Shown: one piece after another, positions 41,535 through 49,287 of the stretch | Position numbering within the stretch: the first letter of the stretch is position 1 | How the letters are laid out: each line of letters starts with the position of its first letter | Source of the DNA: Cellulomonas hominis | GTDB lineage: Bacteria; Actinomycetota; Actinomycetes; Actinomycetales; Cellulomonadaceae | Assembly: GCF_901521055.1 (NCBI RefSeq) | Contig: NZ_CABEGA010000062.1 | Span: 1-64,000 of the forward strand | DNA length: 64,000 nt | Direction of reading: 5' to 3' | The notes under the pieces: model-generated | What the model was told of the DNA's origin: nothing | Seen by the model: only the letters and a program-made list of their open reading frames with translations | Database searches by the model: none | Program-made: the position numbers and the translations under genes

Positions 41535-43468
41535 CCGGCGCGGGAACCCGCGAGGGTGCGGTCCCCGCGCGGCTCCGCACCTCCCCCGCCGCCGCCGCCG
41601 CCGCCGCGATCCTGCTCGCCGCCACCGCCGCCGCGCTGGTCTGGGCGAACCTGCCCGGCTCGACGTACGAGGACTTCTGGCACACGCCGGCGGCGGTGAC
41701 CGTCGGCGGCGCCGGGGTGTCCCTGGACCTGCGGCACTGGGTCAACGACGCGCTGATGGCGCTGTTCTTCTTCCTGGTCAGCCTGGAGGCCCGGCGGGAG
41801 CTCGCCGTGGGAGAGCTGCGCGACCGGCGGCGCGCCCGGGTCCCGGTCATCGCGGCCGTCACCGGGCTGCTGCTCCCCGCCGGCCTGTACGTCGCGCTGC
41901 TCACCTGGGCGGACGCGCCGCGCGAGGCCGTCTCCGCGTGGGGCGTCGTCATCTCGACGGACACGGCGTTCGCGCTGGGGCTGCTGGCCGTCGTCGGCCG
42001 CCGCGCCCCGGCCGCCCTGCGGCTGTTCCTGCTGACCCTCGCCGTCGTCGACGACGTCGGCGCGCTCGCGGTGGTCGCGCTGGCCTACACCGACGAGCTG
42101 CGGCTCGGCCCGCTCGCCGTCGCCGGCGCGGCCACCCTCGCCATCGCCGGGCTGCGGCACCTGCGGGTGTGGCGCGGGCTGGTGTACCTGGTGCTGGCCG
42201 CCGTCACCTGGGTCGCCGTGCTGGAGTCCGGCGTGCACGCGACCATCGCGGGCGTCGCGATCGGCCTGGCGATGCCCGTCTACCCGCCGCGGCGGGAGAA
42301 GGTCGAGGCCGCGATGGACGCCGCGGTGCGGTTCTCCCGGGCGCCGAACCCGCGACGAGGGCGCGACGCCGCCCTGCGGATCGCGCGCGCCGTGTCGGTG
42401 AACGAGCGGCTGCACACCCTGTACGCGCCCTACGTGAACCTCGTCGTGGTGCCCGTGTTCGCCCTGGCGAACGCCGGCGTCGCGCTGGACGGGCCGACCC
42501 TGCGCTCCGCGGCCGTCTCCCCCGTCACCTGGGCCGTCGTGGTGGGCCTCGTGGGCGGGAAGCTGCTCGGCATCACCCTCGGCACCCACGCGGCCGTCGC
42601 GCTGCGGCTCGGCCGGCTCGCCCCAGGTCTGCACACGCGCCATCTCGTGGCGGGCGGGCTCGTCTCCGGGATGGGCTTCACGATCTCGCTGTTCATCGTC
42701 GACCTGGCGCTGACCGACCCGGTGCTCCGGGCCGACGCGCGGATCGGGGTGCTCGCCGCCTCGGTGCTCGCCGCGCTGCTCGCCACGGGGGCGTTCGCGC
42801 TGGCCGCGAGGACGGACCGGCACCGGCACACCGCACCCGACCCGCTGATCCGGCCGGTCGACCCCGCCCGGGACCACCTGCGTGGCGATCCCCGCGCGCC
42901 CACCCGGCTCGCGGTCTACGCCTCGTTCGCGTTCCCGGACGCGGGCCGTGCGGTGGAGACCGTCGAGGAGCTGCGGTCCGAGCTCGGCGACCGGCTGGTG
43001 TTCACGTTCCGGCACCTGCCCACCGACGACCCGATCGCGCTCGAGGCAGCGCAGGCCGCGGAGGAGGCAGCGGCGCAGGGCCGGTTCTGGCCGATGCACG
43101 ACGCGCTCGCCGCGCGCACGGGACGGCTCACCTCGCGCGAGGTGCGACGGTGCGGCGCCGAGGCCGGCCTGAACCTGGACCGCCTCGACGACGCCCTGCG
43201 GCGCGGCACCCACCTGGCCCGCGTCACGGAGGACGTCGCGGACGCGGCGACGATGCGCCTGCCGGGCCCGCCGGCGTTCTTCGTGGACGACCGGCGCTAC
43301 GACGGCCCGGTCGACGTCGACGAGCTGCGGGCGGCGCTGCTGGCCGGCGCCGCCTCCCCCACGACCGACCCCACCGCGGACCCCGCCGCGCACCCCGCGG
43401 CGGACCCCGCGGCCGGCCCTGCCGCCGAGCCGCACCCCGACCCCGACCCCGATCTCGCCCGGACCTGA
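41531..43468 (+). CDS. nhaA: Na+/H+ antiporter NhaA fused to a cysteine-less DsbA/thioredoxin-like domain
   Basis: Membrane protein of 645 aa. The NhaA part (about residues 15-435) has VISTDTAFALG, LAVVDDVGALAVVALAYTDE (the ion-binding Asp pair), VPVFALANAGV and GGKLLGITLG with the conserved Lys. After a short linker, residues about 455-610 form a DsbA/FrnE-like domain (FRHLPTDDP, AAQGRFWPMHDAL) as in other actinobacterial NhaA fusions, but the CxxC site reads F468-P-D-A471. The cis-Pro region (GPPAFF) remains. The tail is Asp/Pro/Ala repeats. GTG 41531 overlaps the SDR stop. Exports Na+; the appended domain's role is unknown. Confidence 0.92.
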   Translation: MTGAGTREGAVPARLRTSPAAAAAAAILLAATAAALVWANLPGSTYEDFWHTPAAVTVGGAGVSLDLRHWVNDALMALFFFLVSLEARRELAVGELRDRRRARVPVIAAVTGLLLPAGLYVALLTWADAPREAVSAWGVVISTDTAFALGLLAVVGRRAPAALRLFLLTLAVVDDVGALAVVALAYTDELRLGPLAVAGAATLAIAGLRHLRVWRGLVYLVLAAVTWVAVLESGVHATIAGVAIGLAMPVYPPRREKVEAAMDAAVRFSRAPNPRRGRDAALRIARAVSVNERLHTLYAPYVNLVVVPVFALANAGVALDGPTLRSAAVSPVTWAVVVGLVGGKLLGITLGTHAAVALRLGRLAPGLHTRHLVAGGLVSGMGFTISLFIVDLALTDPVLRADARIGVLAASVLAALLATGAFALAARTDRHRHTAPDPLIRPVDPARDHLRGDPRAPTRLAVYASFAFPDAGRAVETVEELRSELGDRLVFTFRHLPTDDPIALEAAQAAEEAAAQGRFWPMHDALAARTGRLTSREVRRCGAEAGLNLDRLDDALRRGTHLARVTEDVADAATMRLPGPPAFFVDDRRYDGPVDVDELRAALLAGAASPTTDPTADPAAHPAADPAAGPAAEPHPDPDPDLART

Positions 43469-43479
43469 GGAGGACCACC

Positions 43480-44271
43480 GTGTCGCTGGTGCAGAACGCC
43501 CGCCTGGAGGACGACCCCTTCCCGCTGCGCGGCCGGACCGCTGTCGTGACCGGCGCGGCCGGCGGCATCGGCCAGGCCATCGCCCGGTCGCTGCAGCGCG
43601 CCGGTGCCCGCGTCGCGTCGATCGACACCCGCGAGTCCGTGCTCCGGGCCGACCGGACGGCCACCACCGCCCCCGGCGCGGACGCCCTGGGCATCGTCGC
43701 GGACGTGACCGACGTCCAGGCGCTGCACCGCGCCCGCGACACCGTGCACCGGGCCTGGGGGCGCGTCGACCTCGTCGTCGCCAACGCGGGCGTGATGTTC
43801 GGCGCCCCGTTCGAGCGCGCCTCCGAGGCGCAGTGGGCGCAGATGGTCGACGTGAACCTCGTGGGCTCGGTCAACACCGCACGGGTCTTCGTCGACGACC
43901 TGCTCCGGGCGGCGGACGAGGAGCTGGCCACCGACCTGGTGCTCATCGGCTCGGTGGCGTCGCACCTGCTGCTCCCGGAGTTCAGCGTCTACGCCGCGAC
44001 GGCCGCCGCCCGCGCGCACCTCGCCCGAACCCTGCGAGCGGAGCTGTCCGGCCGCGGGGTGCGCGTCCGGCACGTCGAGCCCGGCACGACGCTGACCGCC
44101 CTCGGGTCGGAGATCGACGACGAGGTCGCCCAGGAGCGGCTCCGCCGGCTGCGCGCCGTGGAGCGGCCGCTCACCCCGGAGGACGTGGCGCACTCCGTGC
44201 TGTTCGCCGCGTCGATGCCCGCGCACGTGAACGTCGCGGAGATCGTCGTGATGCCGACGCGCCAGGTGTGA
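43480..44271 (+). CDS. SDR-family protein lacking the catalytic Lys
   Basis: SDR fold of 263 aa. Cofactor motif VVTGAAGGIGQAIARSLQRA; ANAGVMF is intact. Catalytic Ser158 (IGSVAS) and Tyr171 are present, but the Lys position is Ala175 (YAATAA). The C-terminus VNVAEIVVMPTRQV matches the flanking paralogs. GTG 43480 has GAGGAGG upstream, 11 nt after NhaA, so it is the third gene of the operon. Probably a non-catalytic or altered SDR; nucleotide binding is likely retained. Confidence 0.88.
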   Translation: MSLVQNARLEDDPFPLRGRTAVVTGAAGGIGQAIARSLQRAGARVASIDTRESVLRADRTATTAPGADALGIVADVTDVQALHRARDTVHRAWGRVDLVVANAGVMFGAPFERASEAQWAQMVDVNLVGSVNTARVFVDDLLRAADEELATDLVLIGSVASHLLLPEFSVYAATAAARAHLARTLRAELSGRGVRVRHVEPGTTLTALGSEIDDEVAQERLRRLRAVERPLTPEDVAHSVLFAASMPAHVNVAEIVVMPTRQV

Positions 44272-44356
44272 CGCGGGCGGGTGTCGTCGCAGGTCACCGG
44301 CGCGCCGGCGGACGCCGAGCCTTGCCGCGGGCGGGACCCGCGGCTAGTTTCACCGC

Positions 44357-45241
44357 ATGGCGAAGGGGAACGAGCTGGGCAGCTTCCTGCGTGCGCGGCG
44401 GGCCGCCACGTCCGTGGCGGACGTCGGGCTGCGGTCCTACGGCGCGCGGCGCGTGCCCGGTCTGCGCCGCGACGAGGTCGCCCAGCTGGCCGGCGTGAGC
44501 GTCGACTACTACACGCGCCTGGAGCAGGGGCGTGAGACCCGGCCGTCCGCCCAGGTGGTCGACGCGCTCGCGCACGTGCTGGGCATGGACGCCGCCGACC
44601 ACCGGCACGCGTACGCGCTCGCCCAGCTCCTGTGGGTGCCGCCCCTGCCGGACGCGCCGCCCCCCGTCGACCCCGCGCTCGTGCGGCTGATGGGCTCCTG
44701 GCCCGGGGCCGCGTGCTTCGTGCTCGATCCGGTCCTCGACATCCTGGCGATCAACCCGCTGGCCGAACGGCTGTTCTCCCCGTTCGCGGCGACGTCGAAC
44801 CTGGTCGAGATGGTGTTCCTCGACCCGGCCGGGCGGACGTTCTACACCGACTGGGACCGCGCCGCGACGAGCTGCGTGGCGAACCTGCGGGCCACCTCGG
44901 ACATCCACGTGGGCGCGCGGCGCCGCGAGCGGCTCGTCCAGCGCCTGCACGACGGCAGCCCCGAGTTCGCCCGGCTGTGGACGGCGCACGAGGTCACGCC
45001 CAAGACCCACGACTCCAAGCAGCTGCACCACCCCGAGGTCGGCACCCTCACCGTGGACTTCGACGCGCTGGAGGTGGCCGGGATGCCGGGGCACCAGCTG
45101 GTCGTCTACCGCGCCGAGCCCGCCACGGTGGACGGGCAGCGGCTCCGGGCGCTGGAGCTGGCCCTGGCCGAGCCGGTGACCGCCGAGCCGGCGCCCGCTG
45201 ATCCGCTGCCCGCCGCGCTGGAGGGCGCTGGGGAGCAGTAG
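44357..45241 (+). CDS. XRE-family regulator with MmyB-like ligand-binding domain
   Basis: Regulator of 294 aa. HTH_3 at residues about 35-90: GARRVPGLRRDEVAQLAGVS, VDYYTRLEQGRETRPSAQVV. The rest is the MmyB/MLTR ligand domain, with INPLAERLFSPFAATSNLVE, TFYTDWDRAATSCVANLRA and FARLWTAHEVTPKTHDSKQL-HHPEVG, a PAS-like pocket thought to bind fatty acids or similar. TAGTTT (44345-44350) ends 6 nt before ATG, so it is probably leaderless. It likely controls the adjacent SDR genes. Confidence 0.92.
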   Translation: MAKGNELGSFLRARRAATSVADVGLRSYGARRVPGLRRDEVAQLAGVSVDYYTRLEQGRETRPSAQVVDALAHVLGMDAADHRHAYALAQLLWVPPLPDAPPPVDPALVRLMGSWPGAACFVLDPVLDILAINPLAERLFSPFAATSNLVEMVFLDPAGRTFYTDWDRAATSCVANLRATSDIHVGARRRERLVQRLHDGSPEFARLWTAHEVTPKTHDSKQLHHPEVGTLTVDFDALEVAGMPGHQLVVYRAEPATVDGQRLRALELALAEPVTAEPAPADPLPAALEGAGEQ

Positions 45242-45284
45242 CGCGGCCAGGTTCGCGCCCGCCGCCCCGGCCTAGCGTCGAGGC

Positions 45285-45821
45285 GTGCACCTCGACGACC
45301 CCGGGGCCGGCGACGTCGCCGCGATCCTCGGCGACGCCCTCGGCGTCGTGCGCGCCACGCACCGCTGGCGCGCGCTGCACGCGCCGCTCGGCGTCGTGAC
45401 CGACCTGGCGAGCGCCGTGTTCACGCACCCGTCGGCGGCGTGGTTCTACCTGGACCTCGCCCAGGTCCAGGTCGCCGTGGTCGCGCAGCTCCGGGCGCGC
45501 GCCACGTCCGGCGGGCCCGACGCACCCGGCACGCCCGGCGCGTCCGGCACGCCCGGCGCTCGAGGCGACGGACCGGTGCCGCCGTCAGCCGTGGGGCTCG
45601 CCGCCCGGAGCGAACGGTTCCGCGCCCTCTGGTCGGGACTCGCCGTCGCGCACCGGCCGCGGACGCCCTACGAGGTGCGCCACCCCGCGCTGGGCGTGCT
45701 GCGGCTCGACCGCGTGACCGTCCGGCAGCCCGACGGGACGTGGTGCGAGCGCCTCGTGCCGCGCCCCGGCGATCGCGGGGACCGGGACGCGGAGTCCCTG
45801 GCGCTGCTCGACCTGCTGTGA
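45285..45821 (+). CDS. Stand-alone MmyB-like ligand-binding domain (no HTH)
   Basis: Protein of 178 aa that begins after the DNA-binding part of its neighbours would end. FTHPSAAWFYLDLAQVQVAV matches the W-D-x-A-x-x-x-V-A-x-L-R block and SERFRALWSGLAVAHRPRTP with YEVRHPALGVLRLDRVTVRQ matches the ligand-domain C-terminus (F-R-x-L-W and HPxxGxL). A Gly/Pro/Ala/Ser linker interrupts the middle. GTG 45285 is preceded by TAGCGT ending 6 nt upstream. No HTH, so it may bind the ligand or dimerise with the regulator. Confidence 0.72.
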   Translation: MHLDDPGAGDVAAILGDALGVVRATHRWRALHAPLGVVTDLASAVFTHPSAAWFYLDLAQVQVAVVAQLRARATSGGPDAPGTPGASGTPGARGDGPVPPSAVGLAARSERFRALWSGLAVAHRPRTPYEVRHPALGVLRLDRVTVRQPDGTWCERLVPRPGDRGDRDAESLALLDLL

Positions 45822-45859
45822 GAGCCCGGACGGGGGGCCAGGGCGCTGCCGCAACTCGA

Positions 45860-45910
45860 GAGCCTGGCCGCGACGCTGCCTGGTTCGCCGGGCACCGCCC
45901 GGCCAGGCTC
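45860..45910. repeat. 11-bp inverted repeat before the SDR3 gene
   Basis: GAGCCTGGCCG (45860-45870) and CGGCCAGGCTC (45900-45910), 29 bp apart. Between the free ligand-domain gene and the SDR gene. Could be an operator for the MmyB-type regulator or a weak terminator. Confidence 0.5.
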
Positions 45911-45987
45911 GACGGCAGGTCGCGACGCACCGACCCCGGCGGGGCCACCCGCCCCGTCCGGACCAGCTCGACGAGAGGAACCCGCCC

Positions 45988-46767
45988 ATGTCCACCATCG
46001 TCCTGACCGACGCCGCCCTGGCCGGTCGCACCGCCGTCGTCACGGGAGCCTCCAGCGGCATCGGCGAGGCCACCGCCGAGCGGCTTGCCGCGCTCGGCGC
46101 CCGGGTCGCGGTGCTCGCCCGGCGCAAGGACCGCCTCGACGCCCTGGCCGAGCGGATCACCGCCGCCGGCGGCACCGTCCTCGTCCTGCCGACCGACGTC
46201 ACCTCCCGCGAGGAGGTCTCCGCCGCCGCCGAGGCGATCCGTCGCGAGTGGGGGCACGTCGACCTGGTGTTCGCGAACGCGGGCGTGCAGCTGATCTCGG
46301 AGATCGACGCGCTCGAGGTGGCCGACTGGGAGGCCCAGATCGACCTGAACATCAAGGGCGTGATGTACACCGTCGAGGCGTTCGTCCGGTCGCTGGAGGC
46401 CGCCGCGGCCGAGGGCCGCCCCGCCGACCTCATCACCACGTCCTCGATCGCGGCCACCCGCGTGCTCGAGAAGTTCTCCGTGTACTCCGGCACCAAGGCG
46501 TACGTGAGCCACCTGACGCGGCTGCTGCGCACGGAGCTCGGCCGCAAGGGCGTCCGCGTCGCCACGGTGGAGCCGGGCATGGTCGACACGGAGCTCCCCG
46601 ACCACGTCACGGACCCCGACGCGAGCCGCCTCATGGCGGACCTGCTGCGGGAGATCGACTGCCTGCAGCCCGCCGACGTCGCGGAGACCGTGGCGTTCGT
46701 CGCCGCCGTCCCGCGGCACGTGAACCTCACCGAGATCACGATCCTGCCGACCGCCCAGGCGGTGTGA
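45988..46767 (+). CDS. Short-chain dehydrogenase/reductase (catalytically intact paralog)
   Basis: Classical SDR of 259 aa: VVTGASSGIGEATAERLAAL, ANAGVQL, and Ser153, Tyr166, Lys170 (TSSIAAT, VYSGTKAY) all present. C-terminal VNLTEITILPTAQAV shows it is the functional relative of the two degenerate SDRs at 40707 and 43480. ATG 45988 with GAGGAAC upstream. A strong terminator follows. Probably NADP-dependent; substrate unknown. Confidence 0.93.
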   Translation: MSTIVLTDAALAGRTAVVTGASSGIGEATAERLAALGARVAVLARRKDRLDALAERITAAGGTVLVLPTDVTSREEVSAAAEAIRREWGHVDLVFANAGVQLISEIDALEVADWEAQIDLNIKGVMYTVEAFVRSLEAAAAEGRPADLITTSSIAATRVLEKFSVYSGTKAYVSHLTRLLRTELGRKGVRVATVEPGMVDTELPDHVTDPDASRLMADLLREIDCLQPADVAETVAFVAAVPRHVNLTEITILPTAQAV

Positions 46768-46792
46768 CGACCCGCCGCCGACCGCGCGCACG

Positions 46793-46827
46793 ACGACGCC
46801 CCCGCCGGACCGCGGCGGGGGCGTCGT
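46793..46827 (+). terminator. Strong GC-rich terminator hairpin
   Basis: ACGACGCCCCCGCC pairs exactly with GGCGGGGGCGTCGT (14-bp stem, 7-nt loop), 25 bp after the SDR stop. No T-tract, as is common in actinobacteria. Confidence 0.88.
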
Positions 46828-46894
46828 GCCGCCCGGACCAACCAGCAGGCCGCCGCCCGTCGACCGCGGCGGCCCCGTTCCCTACGGTGGGGCG

Positions 46895-47461
46895 ATGGGG
46901 CGCCTGATCTACTCGATGTTCACCTCCCTCGACGGCTACGCGTCGGACACGTCCGGCAGCAGCGACTGGGGCGGTGCCCTCGACCCGAGGCTGCACGACT
47001 TCGTGTCCGAGCAGACGCGGTCCATCGGCACGTACCTGTACGGCCGCCGGATGTACGAGACGATGTCGTACTGGGAGACGGCGCTCGACCAGCCGGACGC
47101 CCCCGAGTTCGTCCGCACCTACGCCGGTGTCTGGCAGGCCGCGTCCAAGGTCGTCTACTCCACGACGCTGGCCGCGCCGACCACCGCCCGGACCACGCTC
47201 GAGCGGACGTTCGACCCCGAGGCCGTGCGCGCCTCGGTGGCGGCGCTGGACCACGACGCGTCCGTCGACGGCCCGACGCTCGCCGCGCAGGCGCTGCGGG
47301 CAGGGATCGTCGACGAGGTGCAGCCGTACGTCGCGCCGGTGTCCGTCGGCGGCGGTCTGCGGTTCTGGCCCGAGGACCTCCGGCTGGACCTCGAGCTGCT
47401 GGAGCAGCGGCAGTTCGAGAACGGCACGCTCTGGCTCCGCTACGCCGTCCGACGCGACTGA
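46895..47461 (+). CDS. Dihydrofolate reductase/RibD C-terminal-like protein
   Basis: Protein of 188 aa: IYSMFTSLDGYASDTSGSSDW is the RibD_C/DHFR-like start and YGRRMYETMSYWETA the conserved helix; DGPTLAAQALRAGIVDEVQ with YVAPVSVGGGLRFWP is the closing nucleotide-binding strand pattern. TACGGT (46883-46888) ends 6 nt before ATG. These single-domain homologs are not classic DHFR; substrate unknown. Confidence 0.88.
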   Translation: MGRLIYSMFTSLDGYASDTSGSSDWGGALDPRLHDFVSEQTRSIGTYLYGRRMYETMSYWETALDQPDAPEFVRTYAGVWQAASKVVYSTTLAAPTTARTTLERTFDPEAVRASVAALDHDASVDGPTLAAQALRAGIVDEVQPYVAPVSVGGGLRFWPEDLRLDLELLEQRQFENGTLWLRYAVRRD

Positions 47462-47484
47462 GCCGGCCGACGTACGCTCCGCAC

Positions 47485-47886
47485 GTGCTGCACCTCTCCC
47501 CCGTCCGGCTCGCGTTCGTCACCGACCGCCACCTGGCCACCCTCACCACGCTCCGGCCCGACGGGACCCCCCACGTCGTGCCCGTCGCCTTCACCTGGGA
47601 CGCCGACGCGGGCGTCGCCCGGATCACGACGCGCCGGCACACCGCCAAGGTCGCGAACGCGCGGCGCGCCCCGGGCGAGCCCCTGGGGCGGGCGGCGCTG
47701 TGCCAGGTCGACGGCCGCCGCTGGCTGACGCTGGAGGGCACGATCGAGGTGGTCGAGGACCCCGTCGAGATCGCCGACGCCCTGCGCCGGTACGGCGAGC
47801 GCTACCGGCCGCGTGAGTACGACCCGGAGCGCGTGGTGCTCCGCGTCGCCGCGGACCGGGCGATGTCGTCGTCGCACCTGGCTTGA
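47485..47886 (+). CDS. PPOX-class F420/FMN-binding oxidoreductase
   Basis: Protein of 133 aa of the pyridoxamine-phosphate oxidase-like fold: FVTDRHLATLTTLRPDGTPH, VVPVAFTWDADAGVARITT and RTAKVANARRAPGEP (split-barrel flavin site). Such actinobacterial proteins are usually F420- or FMN-dependent. TACGCT (47473-47478) ends 6 nt before GTG 47485. Begins 23 nt after the RibD-like gene. Reaction unknown. Confidence 0.88.
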   Translation: MLHLSPVRLAFVTDRHLATLTTLRPDGTPHVVPVAFTWDADAGVARITTRRHTAKVANARRAPGEPLGRAALCQVDGRRWLTLEGTIEVVEDPVEIADALRRYGERYRPREYDPERVVLRVAADRAMSSSHLA

Positions 47887-47907
47887 GCACGCCCGACCCG
47901 GGGCGTA

Positions 47908-48492
47908 CTACCCGCCCGCGGCCTCGAACCCCGTCATCCGGACGAGCCGGGCGGGCACGCCGGCGACGATCGCGTTCGCCGGCACGTCCCGGGTGACGAC
48001 CGCACCCGCGCCGACGATCGCGCCGTCCCCGATGGTCACACCGGGTACGACCGTCACGGACGCGCCGAGCCACACCTGGCGGCCGATCACCACCGGTGCG
48101 GGCACCATGTCCGCGCGACGGGCGGGGTCGACGGCGTGGTTCAGCGTGGTCAGGGTGCTCCCGTGCCCGATGAGCGTGCCCTCGCCGATGCTGATGCCGC
48201 CGGTGTCCTGGAACCGGCAGCCCTGGTTGATGAAGACGCCCCGGCCGAGCCGCAGGTTCTTGCCGAACTCGCTGTAGAACGGCGGGAACACGGTCACCGA
48301 CTCGTCGACGTCGGTCCCGGTCAGGCGGCTGAGCAGCGCCCGCACCTCCTCCGGCGTCCGGTACCCGGTGTTGAGCTCGGCGACCACCCGCAGCGCCTCC
48401 TGGGCCGCGCCGTGCATGAACGCGTGCGCCGGCGACCCGCCCTCGATCAGGGCGCCGCGGTTGACGTGGTCCAGGAAGTCGCTCAGCTCCAT
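47908..48492 (-). CDS. Maltose/galactoside O-acetyltransferase-like (left-handed beta-helix)
   Basis: Enzyme of 194 aa with N-terminal helical part ([17 protein letters not shown]) and hexapeptide repeats: [40 protein letters not shown] (catalytic His), [39 protein letters not shown]. This is the LacA/Maa/NodL pattern; acetyl-CoA dependent. ATG 48492 start. Convergent with the PPOX gene (21-nt gap). Confidence 0.93.
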   Translation of the reverse strand: MELSDFLDHVNRGALIEGGSPAHAFMHGAAQEALRVVAELNTGYRTPEEVRALLSRLTGTDVDESVTVFPPFYSEFGKNLRLGRGVFINQGCRFQDTGGISIGEGTLIGHGSTLTTLNHAVDPARRADMVPAPVVIGRQVWLGASVTVVPGVTIGDGAIVGAGAVVTRDVPANAIVAGVPARLVRMTGFEAAGG

Positions 48493-48551
48493 GCCCCGAT
48501 CCTGGCACCGGACCCGCCACGGCGAGCGCAGCGCCCCGTACGATCCGCGTC

Positions 48552-49145
48552 ATGCCGGACCCCGACCGCGCCCCCGCTCCCCCGCCGGCCACGCTCACCG
48601 TCCCCGACGTGTCGGCCTGGCGCGCGTGGCTCGACGCGCACGAGGACGACCCCGACGGGGTGTGGCTCGTCCTGGCCAAGAAGGGCACGACGTCCCCGAC
48701 GTCGCTGACCTACGCCGAGGCGCTCGACGAGGCGCTGTGCAGCGGGTGGATCGACGGGCAGAAGCGCGGCCACGACGACGCCACGTTCCTCCAGCGGTTC
48801 ACCCCGCGCCGGGCACGGTCGCTGTGGTCGCAGCGCAACATCGAGCACGTCGCGCGGCTCGTCGCGTCCGGCCGCATGCGCCCGCGCGGAGCCGCGGAGG
48901 TCGAGCGGGCCCGCACCGACGGCCGCTGGGACCGCGCGTACGCCGGCTCCGCCGCGGCGGAGGTGCCCGACGACCTGCTGCGCGCGCTGGCCGCCGCCCC
49001 GGACGCCCTCGCGCGGTTCGAGGCCCTGAGCCGCCAGGAGCGGTACTCCGTCCTGCACCCGCTGATGACCGCGGCGACGCCGGAGACCCGCCGGCGGCGG
49101 CTGGAGCGCGCGGTCGACCGGCTCGGCGGGCCGCAGGAGCCCTGA
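48552..49145 (+). CDS. YdeI/OmpD-associated-family protein
   Basis: Protein of 197 aa: WRAWLDAHEDDPDGVWLVLA-KKG, LTYAEALDEALCSGWIDGQK and TFLQRFTPRRARSLWSQRNI are the standard YdeI/OmdA segments; the C-terminal half (PDALARFEALSRQERYSVLH) is also typical. TACGAT (48539-48544) ends 7 nt before ATG. Family function unclear; often linked to peptide or bacteriocin stress. Divergent from the acetyltransferase. Confidence 0.92.
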   Translation: MPDPDRAPAPPPATLTVPDVSAWRAWLDAHEDDPDGVWLVLAKKGTTSPTSLTYAEALDEALCSGWIDGQKRGHDDATFLQRFTPRRARSLWSQRNIEHVARLVASGRMRPRGAAEVERARTDGRWDRAYAGSAAAEVPDDLLRALAAAPDALARFEALSRQERYSVLHPLMTAATPETRRRRLERAVDRLGGPQEP

Positions 49146-49287
49146 CCCGTCGGGGTGACCCGGTCCGTGGGGCCGCTCTCGACGCGCCACGAAGCCGTCG
49201 CCGTGGTCCACTGCACCGAGCTGCGGGCCGACGCCCGCCACCGTCCCCCCTGCGCGGGGCGACACCACCGCACCTGGAGGAGCACCG

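Noticed and set aside
40565-43435. 956-aa ORF on the minus strand
   Set aside because: Complement of SDR and NhaA coding frames; no domain.
43369-43465. Coding tandem repeat as a phase-variable tract
   Set aside because: The Asp/Pro/Ala tail repeats are irregular and in multiples of codons; no sign of slippage design.
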